From NCBI GenBank assembly GCA_014238195.1, contig JABABO010000383.1, positions 1-8,731 on the forward strand: a stretch of 8,731 nt of DNA. The letters are read 5' to 3'. Shown in pieces: positions 1 through 5,990 of this stretch. Every line of letters begins with the position of its first letter. Positions within the stretch are counted from its first letter, which is position 1. The translations under genes were made by a program, and so were the position numbers. Under the pieces are notes generated by a model. The model did no database searches. It was not told where the DNA came from and was given only the letters and a program-made list of their open reading frames with translations. This DNA is from Kordiimonadaceae bacterium (lineage in GTDB: Bacteria; Pseudomonadota; Alphaproteobacteria; Sphingomonadales; Kordiimonadaceae).

Positions 1-174
1 AACACCCGTACTGCCCAAGCTTTCGCGAGCGATCAGAGCGTCAAAGACATCCGCAGAATTTAAACCAACCGAAGCCGCAATATGCCGCGCGAGAGTTTGC
101 AGCGTTTGCTTTTTGCTGGAAGGTCTAAAATTTGCTAAAATATTCTCGTTAATAAGAAGATCTGTGACCTCCAT
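1..174 (-). CDS. ptsN: PTS IIA-like nitrogen regulatory protein PtsN (EIIA-Ntr), N-terminal fragment
   Basis: Only the first 58 codons are in the window; the gene runs off the left edge with its frame open. The protein begins MEVTDLLINENILANF and reaches ARESLGSTGV, the conserved stretch that in PtsN proteins comes just before the GIAIPH segment with the phosphorylated histidine. That histidine lies outside the window, so the active site cannot be checked. The family takes phosphate from EI-Ntr and NPr and acts in the cytoplasm as a regulator of potassium transport, sigma-54 functions and stress responses. The ATG at 172-174 is preceded by GAGGTG three bases upstream (about 175-183 on the plus strand), which supports this start. 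Its position after rpoN and hpf is the classic rpoN-hpf-ptsN order. A gap of 286 bp with a hairpin and a promoter candidate separates it from hpf, so it probably has its own promoter. Confidence 0.9.
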   Translation of the reverse strand, partial: MEVTDLLINENILANFRPSSKKQTLQTLARHIAASVGLNSADVFDALIARESLGSTGV

Positions 175-261
175 TATCACCTCGTATGGTTTTCTTTGTT
201 AAGCCCGAAGAATTAGTCCAATTAGATTTATAAACCTAGATGACAGATCACGCTGGGCCTT

Positions 262-290
262 ATTATTTTCGTACTTAACACCGTGTTAAC
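262..290 (-). promoter_or_regulatory. Candidate ptsN promoter with an overlapping CtrA-box-like palindrome
   Basis: Reading the minus strand, TTAACA (289 to 284) is five of six matches to the sigma-70 -35 element. A 16-base spacer follows, then AATAAT (267 to 262), five of six matches to the -10 element. Transcription would start near 255, about 80 bases before the ptsN ATG. On the plus strand 275-290 reads TTAACACCGTGTTAAC, which is TTAA-N7-TTAAC, the consensus form of the CtrA binding site in Caulobacter-type alphaproteobacteria. It is also a perfect 15-bp palindrome at 275-289, so another dimeric regulator is possible. The box covers the -35, as many CtrA-controlled promoters do. The promoter and the regulator are both inferred from sequence pattern alone. 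Confidence 0.45.
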
Positions 291-408
291 TATCTAATTT
301 GGCGCACGTTTAGCACTTTGCAAGGGCACTGTTAAGTCTTTTTATGACAAATATCTAAACAAAATTATAATACCCATGAAATTTTAAACCAACATTTTAT
401 TACTCTCA

Positions 409-433
409 TTAAAGGGGCAGACAGCCCCTTTAA
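409..433 (-). terminator. Hairpin downstream of hpf, probable terminator
   Basis: A 10-bp perfect stem, TTAAAGGGGC (409-418) with GCCCCTTTAA (424-433), closes a 5-base loop. It lies 28 bases past the hpf stop codon on the minus strand. The stem end is U/A rich, but no real U-run follows it in the hpf direction, so as an intrinsic terminator it is imperfect. It could instead act as a 3' stabilising hairpin. It separates hpf from the ptsN promoter candidate. Confidence 0.5.
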
Positions 434-460
434 AAACAGTGAATAATAAATGAGGATATA

Positions 461-1039
461 TCAACCTTGCTCGCTTGGGGCAATCCAACCAATATTGCCA
501 TCTTCACGCTTGTGAACCACTTCAACCAAGCCTGTTTTTATATTGCGAAACATGAATGTATTTGTATCGGCTAGATCCATTAACATCGCTGCGTCACCGA
601 CACTGATATTTGGGATATGCTTGACACTTTCGGCAATGATAATCGGTTGATCATCACCTACGTCATTATCTGCTTCAGGTGCGATAACGGTTTCGCGGGC
701 TAATTCCACTGCCGCTTCACGCGCAGACGCTGCATTATGATGATTTTTTAGGCGCCTTTTATATCGGCGGAGCTGCTTTTCAATTTTTTCTGCAGCGACT
801 TCAAATGCAGCATAAGGGTCTTCGCTTTCGCCGCGACTTTGCATGTTTATACCCTGATTGGCGTGTAGGGATAAATCAACGCGGCATAAATGTCCTTCTT
901 TTGCGAATATGGTTTTGGCATCGATTGACCGCGAAAAATATTTTTCTGTAACTGTTTCCAAGCGCTCCCCCACATATGTTGTAAGGGCATCGCCGACATT
1001 CATTTTACGTCCGGTAACATTGATATCCATAAGTCCCAT
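461..1039 (-). CDS. hpf: Ribosome hibernation promoting factor, long form (HPF/RaiA family)
   Basis: The 192-residue protein has the two-domain long-HPF layout. The N-terminal ribosome-binding domain covers about residues 4-105: it opens with MDINVTGRKMNVGDAL and ends in the basic EKIEKQLRRYKRRLKNHH helix. An acidic linker follows. The C-terminal dimerisation domain covers about 135-190 and holds SVGDAAMLMDL, FMFRN and EDGNIGWIAP. Long HPF binds the 30S decoding site and pairs 70S ribosomes into inactive 100S dimers in stationary phase or starvation. Three in-frame starts exist: TTG at 1060 (no Shine-Dalgarno), ATG at 1039 (AAAGGA just upstream, closely spaced) and ATG at 1030 (GGGA upstream; gives MDINV, the usual family start). 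I chose 1039, but 1030 is nearly as good. It follows rpoN after about 300 bp, so it probably has a separate promoter. The rpoN-hpf-ptsN order supports the call. Confidence 0.93.
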   Translation of the reverse strand: MGLMDINVTGRKMNVGDALTTYVGERLETVTEKYFSRSIDAKTIFAKEGHLCRVDLSLHANQGINMQSRGESEDPYAAFEVAAEKIEKQLRRYKRRLKNHHNAASAREAAVELARETVIAPEADNDVGDDQPIIIAESVKHIPNISVGDAAMLMDLADTNTFMFRNIKTGLVEVVHKREDGNIGWIAPSEQG

Positions 1040-1116
1040 TATCCTTTTTTTGGGTGACAAGGGGTAACACCTGTTTATGATGCAAACGCTGCTACGGCGA
1101 TTGCGTTACTCAAACA

Positions 1117-1159
1117 CGGTCTCTTCCCAGCGCCCCCTTCAGCAATGCACCAGAGACCG
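1117..1159 (-). other. Inverted repeat / hairpin in the hpf leader
   Basis: On the plus strand CGGTCTCT (1117-1124) and AGAGACCG (1152-1159) are perfect 8-base complements around a 27-base interior. As minus-strand RNA the interior can add a second helix, GGUGC with GCGCU (two G-U pairs). This leaves a GGGA bulge and a loop of about 13 bases that contains a GAAGGGG run. No U-tract follows, so it does not look like a terminator. A structured leader or an operator is possible; the function is unknown. Confidence 0.4.
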
Positions 1160-1175
1160 ATCGCAGGCAATAATC

Positions 1176-1223
1176 ATTGATCAACTATTGCGCAACTCTC
1201 AGCCTAGCATAAATTGGTTAACT
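1176..1223. repeat. Tandem 11-bp repeats ATTGNNYAACT upstream of hpf
   Basis: Two copies sit head to tail: ATTGATCAACT (1176-1186) and ATTGCGCAACT (1187-1197). They differ only at the two central bases. A third, looser copy, ATTGGTTAACT, lies at 1213-1223. The cores of the first two, TTGATCAA (1177-1184) and TTGCGCAA (1188-1195), are 8-bp palindromes with centres 11 bp apart, about one helical turn, as expected for two regulator dimers on one DNA face. This makes them an operator candidate for hpf; the regulator is unknown. Confidence 0.45.
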
Positions 1224-1339
1224 GTTTAGGGAAATCGAAAAAAAATCGGCAATTTTTTGTTTTTATTGACTTATTTAGGCAAATTAAAAAATCGAAATGG
1301 CTGTATAGACAAGCGACTCGCATTTTGAATGATCAAAAA

Positions 1340-1354
1340 GGGCTTTAAATGCCC
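1340..1354 (-). terminator. Short hairpin at the rpoN stop codon, weak terminator candidate
   Basis: In the rpoN direction GGGC (1354-1351) can pair with GCCC (1343-1340) around the loop ATTTAAA, and TTTTT follows at once (1339-1335). The stem overlaps the last rpoN codons and the TAA stop. The stem is only four GC pairs, so termination would be partial at best, but the U-run in the right place makes it worth marking. Confidence 0.35.
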
Positions 1355-2973
1355 ATGTTTTTTTGTCGCCGTCGCTGAACGCTGGATGGTATTTTCATCG
1401 CTTCACGGTATTTGGCAACAGTACGCCGCGCTATATCAACACCGTCAACTTTCATTAAGGTGACAAGTTTGTCGTCAGACAGAATTTTTTTAGGGTCCTC
1501 ATTATCAATCAATTCTTTCAAGCGAAACTTTACAGATTCGCTGGAATGGGCATCACCACCATCGCCAGCATTAATAGAGCTAGTGAAGAAATATTTCAGT
1601 TCAAACATACCGCGCTGTGTCGTCATAAACTTGTTGTTTGTTACCCGTGAAACCGTGCTTTCATGCATTTCAATTTCATCGGCGATATCTTTCAACGTCA
1701 AGGGCTTAAGATAGCGAACACCGTGTTCGAAAAACATATTTTGCTTTTTTACCAGCGCTGTTGATACTTTCAAGATTGTTCGGGCGCGTTGGTCTAGGGC
1801 CTTGACTAACCAATTGGCATTTGAAACGCATTCAGAAATAAAGTTTTTAGCGTCTTTATCAGATGAAACGTCGGTCAGTTCGCTTAAATACTGGCTGTTG
1901 ACCAACACTTTTGGCAGGGTATCGTTGTTCAGTTCAACGACCCAAGTTCCTGCTGGGCTTTTGGTCACAAAAATATCTGGTATAACGGGTTGAACCGCTT
2001 CCCCGCCAAAGGCAAGGCCCGGTTTTGGGCTTAGTTCCCTGATCTCGCGGACCATGTCTGTTAGGTCTTCATTGTCAACGCCGCATAACCGTTTTAACCC
2101 TGCCATATCACGCTTGGCAAGCATATCAAGATTTTCAACCAGCATTTCCATCGCCGGGTCATAACGGTCAAGTTCCCGCAATTGGATGGCCAGACATTCA
2201 CTAAGGGACCGCGCAAAAACCCCAACGGGTTCCAGCGTTTGCAGGCTAGATAAAATGCGGTCTAAATCTTCTAGTGTGCAGCCAAGACGGTCTGGAATGT
2301 CGATCACAGCATCCCCATCAATATATCCAGATTCGTCAACCAGATCAATAAGGTGGGCTGCAACCAATCGGTCCGCACCGCTGGAGATCGCCACAGCCAT
2401 TTGGCGGTTCAGATAATCATGTAAGTTTTCAGCGCCTTCAAGGGTTTGGTCTATGCTACGCTCATCCAATATGCCGCCACCGCCGCCGATGGCTCCACCG
2501 CCTTCATACCCAAGACCAGCGCTGACAGGGTGGGCTTGGTCAATCGGGGCCTGCGTGCGATCAGAGACAGCATCATTATTATAGATATTTTGACCCATAT
2601 CCGTATCCAGCGCACTATCGTTGCTACTGCTTAGGTCCATACCGCTTTCCATCGATTTATCGGCAGCGATCAAACCGTCCTGATCTTGGGTGTTCGTGCT
2701 TTCGCCCCCCATTTCACTTGGCGATTCGGGTCCATCGAAAAGATCTTCTTTGGTTTGAGTCCCGCCGCCTTCACCGTTAAATTCATCAGCCCCCAATGCC
2801 CCTGTCGCATTTGGATCACCCAGTTCCAAAAGGGGGTTGCGTTCCAATTCTGTCATCACATAATCGGAAAGTTCAAGATTAGATAATTGCAAAAGCTTAA
2901 TAGCTTGTTGCAGCTGGGGCGTCATGACCAGTTGTTGGCTTTGTCTTAAATCTAATCTTGGCGTTAAGGCCAT
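1345..2973 (-). CDS. rpoN: RNA polymerase sigma-54 factor RpoN
   Basis: The 542-residue protein shows all sigma-54 regions. Region I (residues 1-50) is Q/L-rich, with LDLRQSQQLVMTPQLQQAIKL; it contacts the -12 promoter element and the enhancer-binding ATPase. Region II (about 51-172) is acidic and long, with a glycine run, GGGAIGGGGG, at 158-167. The core-binding part starts near 175. A helix-turn-helix lies at about 425-448 (LKDIADEIEMHESTVSRVTN). The RpoN box ARRTVAKYRE at 515-524 reads the -24 GG element, and the chain ends 18 residues later. The protein directs RNA polymerase to -24/-12 promoters and needs an AAA+ activator. It is somewhat longer than E. coli RpoN (477), mostly through region II. 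The ATG at 2973 has AGGGGG about ten bases upstream. The gap to lptB is only 36 bp, so it is probably co-transcribed with the lpt genes. Confidence 0.98.
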   Translation of the reverse strand: MALTPRLDLRQSQQLVMTPQLQQAIKLLQLSNLELSDYVMTELERNPLLELGDPNATGALGADEFNGEGGGTQTKEDLFDGPESPSEMGGESTNTQDQDGLIAADKSMESGMDLSSSNDSALDTDMGQNIYNNDAVSDRTQAPIDQAHPVSAGLGYEGGGAIGGGGGILDERSIDQTLEGAENLHDYLNRQMAVAISSGADRLVAAHLIDLVDESGYIDGDAVIDIPDRLGCTLEDLDRILSSLQTLEPVGVFARSLSECLAIQLRELDRYDPAMEMLVENLDMLAKRDMAGLKRLCGVDNEDLTDMVREIRELSPKPGLAFGGEAVQPVIPDIFVTKSPAGTWVVELNNDTLPKVLVNSQYLSELTDVSSDKDAKNFISECVSNANWLVKALDQRARTILKVSTALVKKQNMFFEHGVRYLKPLTLKDIADEIEMHESTVSRVTNNKFMTTQRGMFELKYFFTSSINAGDGGDAHSSESVKFRLKELIDNEDPKKILSDDKLVTLMKVDGVDIARRTVAKYREAMKIPSSVQRRRQKNMGI

Positions 2974-3009
2974 GATTTCATCACCCCCTAAGGTTCGCTA
3001 AAAGAATTA

Positions 3010-3822
3010 TTACAAACTAAAACTATCACCCAGATACACACGCCTAACATCAGGGTCCTTTAAGACAGCTTCGGCGTCCCCTTCAAACAAAACATGTCCA
3101 TCATAGATAATGTAGGCACGGTCAATAATGTCCAGCGTTTCACGAACATTATGATCTGTGATCAAAACACCAATACCACGGTCTTTTAAGTGAGCCGTCA
3201 GATCACGGATATCTGCGATCGCTATCGGATCAATACCTGCAAACGGTTCATCCAATAAAACAAAGCGCGGGCGTGCAGCAAGTGCCCTAGCAATTTCAAC
3301 ACGGCGACGTTCCCCACCAGATAGGGCCATAGCTGGCGTATTACGCAAATGAGTGATTGAAAACTCATCCAGTAATTCATCCAGCATTGCATTGCGAAGC
3401 GCACGGTCGCTTTCAACAATTTCTAGAACAGCTCTTATGTTTTCCTCCACAGTCATCCCCCGGAAAATTGAGGTTTCTTGTGGCAGATAGCCCACCCCCA
3501 TACGGGCGCGGCGATACATGGGCAAGTGTGTGACATCTTCGCCGTTAATGCTAACACGACCATCATCAGGGGCAACAAGCCCCGTAATCGTATAAAAACA
3601 AGTGGTTTTACCAGCCCCATTTGGCCCTAATAAGCCCACAACTTCGCCGTGGTTTAAGTGCAAAGACACATCCTGTAAAATGCGCCGCCCACCGTAGGAT
3701 TTTGCAATGCCTTCAATGTGCAAACTTCCGCTAGCAAATGGGGCGGCCTTTGGGGCTGTGGTTTGCGGCAGCACTGGGTCTAAGTCTGAGCGATCCGTGT
3801 ATGATGTATTTGGGCTTGTCAT
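3010..3822 (-). CDS. lptB: LPS export ABC transporter ATP-binding protein LptB
   Basis: This is the cytoplasmic ATPase of the LptB2FGC transporter, which extracts LPS from the inner membrane. In the 270-residue form chosen here, Walker A is GPNGAGKTT (66-74), the Q-loop is YLPQ (Q115), the signature is LSGGE (about 167-171), Walker B is FVLLDE (187-192, catalytic E192) and the switch histidine is in TDH (H224). Lys72, Glu192 and His224 keep the spacing of K42, E163 and H195 in E. coli LptB. About 33 Ser/Thr/Pro/Ala-rich residues precede the ABC core and are absent from the 241-residue E. coli protein. The ATG at 3822 is preceded by GAGAGGA some 11-12 bases upstream. A TTG at 3846 is in frame but overlaps that Shine-Dalgarno region and is unlikely. 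lptA lies 126 bp upstream, rpoN 36 bp downstream. Confidence 0.97.
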   Translation of the reverse strand: MTSPNTSYTDRSDLDPVLPQTTAPKAAPFASGSLHIEGIAKSYGGRRILQDVSLHLNHGEVVGLLGPNGAGKTTCFYTITGLVAPDDGRVSINGEDVTHLPMYRRARMGVGYLPQETSIFRGMTVEENIRAVLEIVESDRALRNAMLDELLDEFSITHLRNTPAMALSGGERRRVEIARALAARPRFVLLDEPFAGIDPIAIADIRDLTAHLKDRGIGVLITDHNVRETLDIIDRAYIIYDGHVLFEGDAEAVLKDPDVRRVYLGDSFSL

Positions 3823-3948
3823 AGATATTATTATCCTCTCAACCAATATAGTAAGGCATGATAATGATTAAAGATACCCTAATTGGCTCATTTTATGCAT
3901 GTTATTATGAAAGGCCGCCAAATATGTTTCTAGTTGTAATCAGGAAAA
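3823..3948. other. lptA-lptB intergenic gap
   Basis: These 126 bases break an otherwise tight gene cluster. No gene is visible. On the minus strand a weak promoter can be read as TTGGCG, an 18-base spacer and CATAAA (about 3922-3893), so lptB-rpoN may have an extra promoter. No terminator-like hairpin with a U-run was seen, so read-through from lptA is plausible. Confidence 0.4.
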
Positions 3949-4515
3949 CTACGGGTTATCACCGTCCTGATCGGGAACAGTAAATGACCCTTGAACACGG
4001 CCCGTCCCTTTTCCGCCGTCGCCCGAGCCATCAAGGCCATCAAGTTTGGTTAAACCTGTGACCAAGTTCATTTCTAAGCGATCCCCTTTAAGGGTATTGT
4101 CCGAGCGTGTAAGGATGACATTTCCCCCCAGTGTCACAAGGCGTTTGTCAACATCATAGATGCCCCAGTTGCTGGTAATGGTTTCTGTCGGTGATGTCAG
4201 GGATACTTGGCCGACAGCATCTAAGCGGCTGATGGATGGATCATCTAGGCCCGAGCTTGTATCATAAAATACGGTTATTGTTTCGCTTTTAAACGTCATT
4301 TTTCCTTGGATGACTTGCACAGTCCCTTTAAAAATTGCACGACCTTGTTTTTGCTGTACTTCCAGTCGCTCGGCTGTGATATTAATGGGTTGCAAGGTAT
4401 CATGGTTTTTTAATACAGACTGTGCCTGAACGGCTGAAAGCCCAATATGCAAACTGACAAGCAACCCAGTATACGACGCAAAGTGTTTAAAGATTTTTTC
4501 AATGACAGCTTGCAT
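3949..4515 (-). CDS. lptA: Lipopolysaccharide transport periplasmic protein LptA
   Basis: LptA is the periplasmic beta-jellyroll (OstA domain) protein that bridges LptC and LptD to carry LPS across the periplasm. From the ATG at 4515 the 188-residue product starts with a good signal peptide: MQAVIEKIFKHF, a hydrophobic stretch GLLVSLHIGL, and a VQA-Q cleavage site after residue 31. The mature part starts near LQPINITAERLEVQQ and continues through FKGTVQVIQG and NVILTRSDNTLKGDRLEMN, typical for the family. The tail is rich in Gly and Asp (DGSGDGGKGTG, then RVQGSF). An in-frame ATG at 4560, three bases after the lptC stop, would add 15 residues. It has no Shine-Dalgarno and would lengthen the signal n-region, while 4515 has a GGA at fair distance. 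Translational coupling to lptC from 4560 cannot be excluded. Confidence 0.92.
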   Translation of the reverse strand: MQAVIEKIFKHFASYTGLLVSLHIGLSAVQAQSVLKNHDTLQPINITAERLEVQQKQGRAIFKGTVQVIQGKMTFKSETITVFYDTSSGLDDPSISRLDAVGQVSLTSPTETITSNWGIYDVDKRLVTLGGNVILTRSDNTLKGDRLEMNLVTGLTKLDGLDGSGDGGKGTGRVQGSFTVPDQDGDNP

Positions 4516-4563
4516 TATATGGGTCCAGTTCCGATGAGTATTTTGAGGGTAATATAACATAAC

Positions 4564-5259
4564 TTATTGTCTTTTTGGGGTAATTTTAAACTGAACACCG
4601 CCGCTAAAAATTCCAATTTCATCTGATACGCTTAATTCCATACCCCCAGCGGTTATGGTGCCTAGGGGAGTTTGTCCATGAATTGATCCGTGCCCAATTG
4701 CGTGCTTAGCTTTTAAATCGATGTCAGCCCCCGACATGTTTAAATTATAGCCATTACCACTATCAACATGAACGCCGCCGATTAAAGACAAGCTGTTTGC
4801 TTTTATCCGGTAAATGCCGCTACGTGCAATAACCGAAGCAGGGATACTTTTAATGTTTTCCAGCGCGTTACTCAGGTTCATTTCGGCTCGTATGTCAGTC
4901 AGCGTGACCCTAGGTGCATCGGGATTATCTTGAACCCCTTTAGCGGCAGTAAGAACAAACAAGCGATCGATGGCATCCGTCCCCACATAACGCATTTTGG
5001 TCATATGCACTTTTCCATCGCTTTGGGAAACATCTTCGGTGGAAAGCGTAAAGCTTACTTCATTGGTATTCACTAAGGGCCAAAAGATCGTTAGCCCCCC
5101 AACGATCACCGCCGCGATCGGTAAGATTATGCGCATTACCGCGACAACAGTATCCCACCCTTTATCGCTGACGGAATTTTCCACTGGCAACAATGCTTCA
5201 CGTGCGTCGCGCCTTGCTGCTTCAAAACTGTCATAATGATCTGGTGTAATTGTCTTCAT
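4564..5259 (-). CDS. lptC: LPS export ABC transporter periplasmic protein LptC
   Basis: The 231-residue bitopic protein has a cytoplasmic N-terminus of about 36 residues with basic and acidic charge (AARRDAREAL). One transmembrane helix follows at about 38-60 (VVAVMRIILPIAAVIVGG), then a periplasmic beta-jellyroll domain with TKMRYVGTD, VTLTDIRAEM, YRIKANSLSLIGGVHV and GGMELSVSDEIGIF. LptC is anchored in the inner membrane, binds LptB2FG and hands LPS to LptA. Sequence similarity within the family is low, so the call rests on topology, the DIRAEM and GGV-type strands, and position directly before lptA and lptB. The ATG at 5259 starts 15 bases after the rnd stop; an AGGA lies rather far upstream (about 13 bases). 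The stop is three bases before an in-frame lptA ATG at 4560, which suggests coupled expression. Confidence 0.93.
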   Translation of the reverse strand: MKTITPDHYDSFEAARRDAREALLPVENSVSDKGWDTVVAVMRIILPIAAVIVGGLTIFWPLVNTNEVSFTLSTEDVSQSDGKVHMTKMRYVGTDAIDRLFVLTAAKGVQDNPDAPRVTLTDIRAEMNLSNALENIKSIPASVIARSGIYRIKANSLSLIGGVHVDSGNGYNLNMSGADIDLKAKHAIGHGSIHGQTPLGTITAGGMELSVSDEIGIFSGGVQFKITPKRQ

Positions 5260-5274
5260 AACGGGTGTGGTTTC

Positions 5275-5886
5275 CTAGTGTGAAAAAATATCCGTCTCAC
5301 CAAAACCGTCAAGGTCCATTGCCGCACGAGTGCTTAAAAAATTAAAACAGGCTTGGGCAAAATCTAAACGTCCTTCGCGGGCCAACATCAAATCTAGTTT
5401 GTCTTTCAAGATATGTAAATATAGTACATCACTGGCTGCATACACTTGTTGCGCTTCACTAAGGCTATCAGTACCCCAGTCGCTTGATTGCTGCGTTTTA
5501 TCCATAATAATGTCAGCGAGTTCGCGCGTTAAATCTTTCAGGCCGTGACGGTCCGTATATGTGCGGACGAGTTTACTGGCGATTTTGGTGCAATAAATTG
5601 GTGCTGTATCGACATTTAAATACTGTTTCATCACTGCGATATCAAAACGGGCAAAGTGAAAGATTTTTATGATGCTTTCGTTGATCATCAATGCCCGCAG
5701 GTTAGGGGCACTATAATCTGTTCCATCAAATTTAACCAGATGTGCATGGCCGTCCCCACTTGATAATTGCACCACGCATAAGCGGTCTCGCAAAGGGTTT
5801 AATCCCATAGTTTCGCTATCAACGGCCACACTCGTGCCGAAGTCTAGCCCACTAGGAAGGTCGTTCTCATACACATGGATCATCAT
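5275..5886 (-). CDS. rnd: Ribonuclease D-type 3'-5' exonuclease (short form, no HRDC domain)
   Basis: The 203-residue protein is a DEDDy-class 3'-5' exonuclease. Exo I is VDSET with D23 and E25. Exo II is HFARFD with D82. Exo III is the Y-x3-D motif of VYAASDVLYL with Y149 and D153. All five catalytic/metal-binding residues are present, so it should be active, trimming 3' ends of tRNA and other structured RNAs. E. coli RNase D is about 375 residues and carries HRDC domains after the nuclease. Here the protein ends soon after the nuclease domain, which is usual for the alphaproteobacterial version found next to lptC. ATG at 5886 is the first of two adjacent ATGs; AAGGCGAG lies about 9-16 bases upstream. 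It is the first gene of the apparent rnd-lptC-lptA-lptB-rpoN unit. Confidence 0.93.
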   Translation of the reverse strand: MMIHVYENDLPSGLDFGTSVAVDSETMGLNPLRDRLCVVQLSSGDGHAHLVKFDGTDYSAPNLRALMINESIIKIFHFARFDIAVMKQYLNVDTAPIYCTKIASKLVRTYTDRHGLKDLTRELADIIMDKTQQSSDWGTDSLSEAQQVYAASDVLYLHILKDKLDLMLAREGRLDFAQACFNFLSTRAAMDLDGFGETDIFSH

Positions 5887-5937
5887 AATTTTATCTCGCC
5901 TTCATATTGTTTTATCGGGCAACAGTTTTCGTAGTCT

Positions 5938-5966
5938 ATTATATCCACTGCAGTCTTAACGAGACC
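5938..5966 (-). promoter_or_regulatory. Candidate promoter of the rnd-lpt-rpoN unit
   Basis: The minus strand has a perfect TATAAT at 5943 to 5938. Transcription would start near 5931, about 45 bases before the rnd ATG. At 17-base spacing the -35 position reads GGTCTC (5966-5961), a poor match, so an activator or an alternative sigma may be needed. An 8-bp palindrome, ACTGCAGT (5947-5954), lies in the spacer just upstream of the -10 and could be an operator. Confidence 0.4.
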
Positions 5967-5990
5967 TTAGACCAGGTTTTATCATACCCT

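Larger units (their letters stand above)
1040..1344. other. rpoN-hpf intergenic region / hpf leader
   Basis: No gene is visible in these 305 bases. In the hpf direction there is first an A/T-rich part (1211-1300) with two copies of AAATCGAAA on the plus strand (1232-1240 and 1289-1297) and a weak sigma-70 match, TTGTCT (1312-1307) with TTTAAT (1288-1283) at 18-base spacing. Next come the ATTGNNYAACT repeats (1176-1223), then an inverted repeat able to form a hairpin (1117-1159), then about 75 bases to the hpf start. The length and content suggest hpf is transcribed separately from rpoN. No known RNA family was recognised. Confidence 0.55.

Noticed and set aside
1040..1060. Seven-codon upstream extension of hpf from TTG 1060
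   Set aside because: There is no Shine-Dalgarno before the TTG, the added residues are not family-like, and the AAAGGA used by ATG 1039 lies within it.
858..1067. Open frame of 69 codons on the plus strand opposite hpf
   Set aside because: It lies inside the conserved hpf gene, its product resembles no family, and it has no convincing ribosome-binding site. It is a shadow frame.
3222..3419. 65-codon minus-strand frame inside lptB
   Set aside because: It is an alternative frame across the LptB Walker B and signature region, which is clearly coding in the lptB frame.
3860..3878. Fur-box-like GATAATGAT in the lptA-lptB gap
   Set aside because: The first nine bases match the Fur consensus, but the other half does not, and no iron-related gene is nearby.
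3884..3899. Sigma-54-like site TGGCTC-N5-ATGCA on the plus strand in the lptA-lptB gap
   Set aside because: It has the right GG-N10-GC spacing with two mismatches, but it points antisense into lptA. About one such match is expected by chance on both strands of a window this size.
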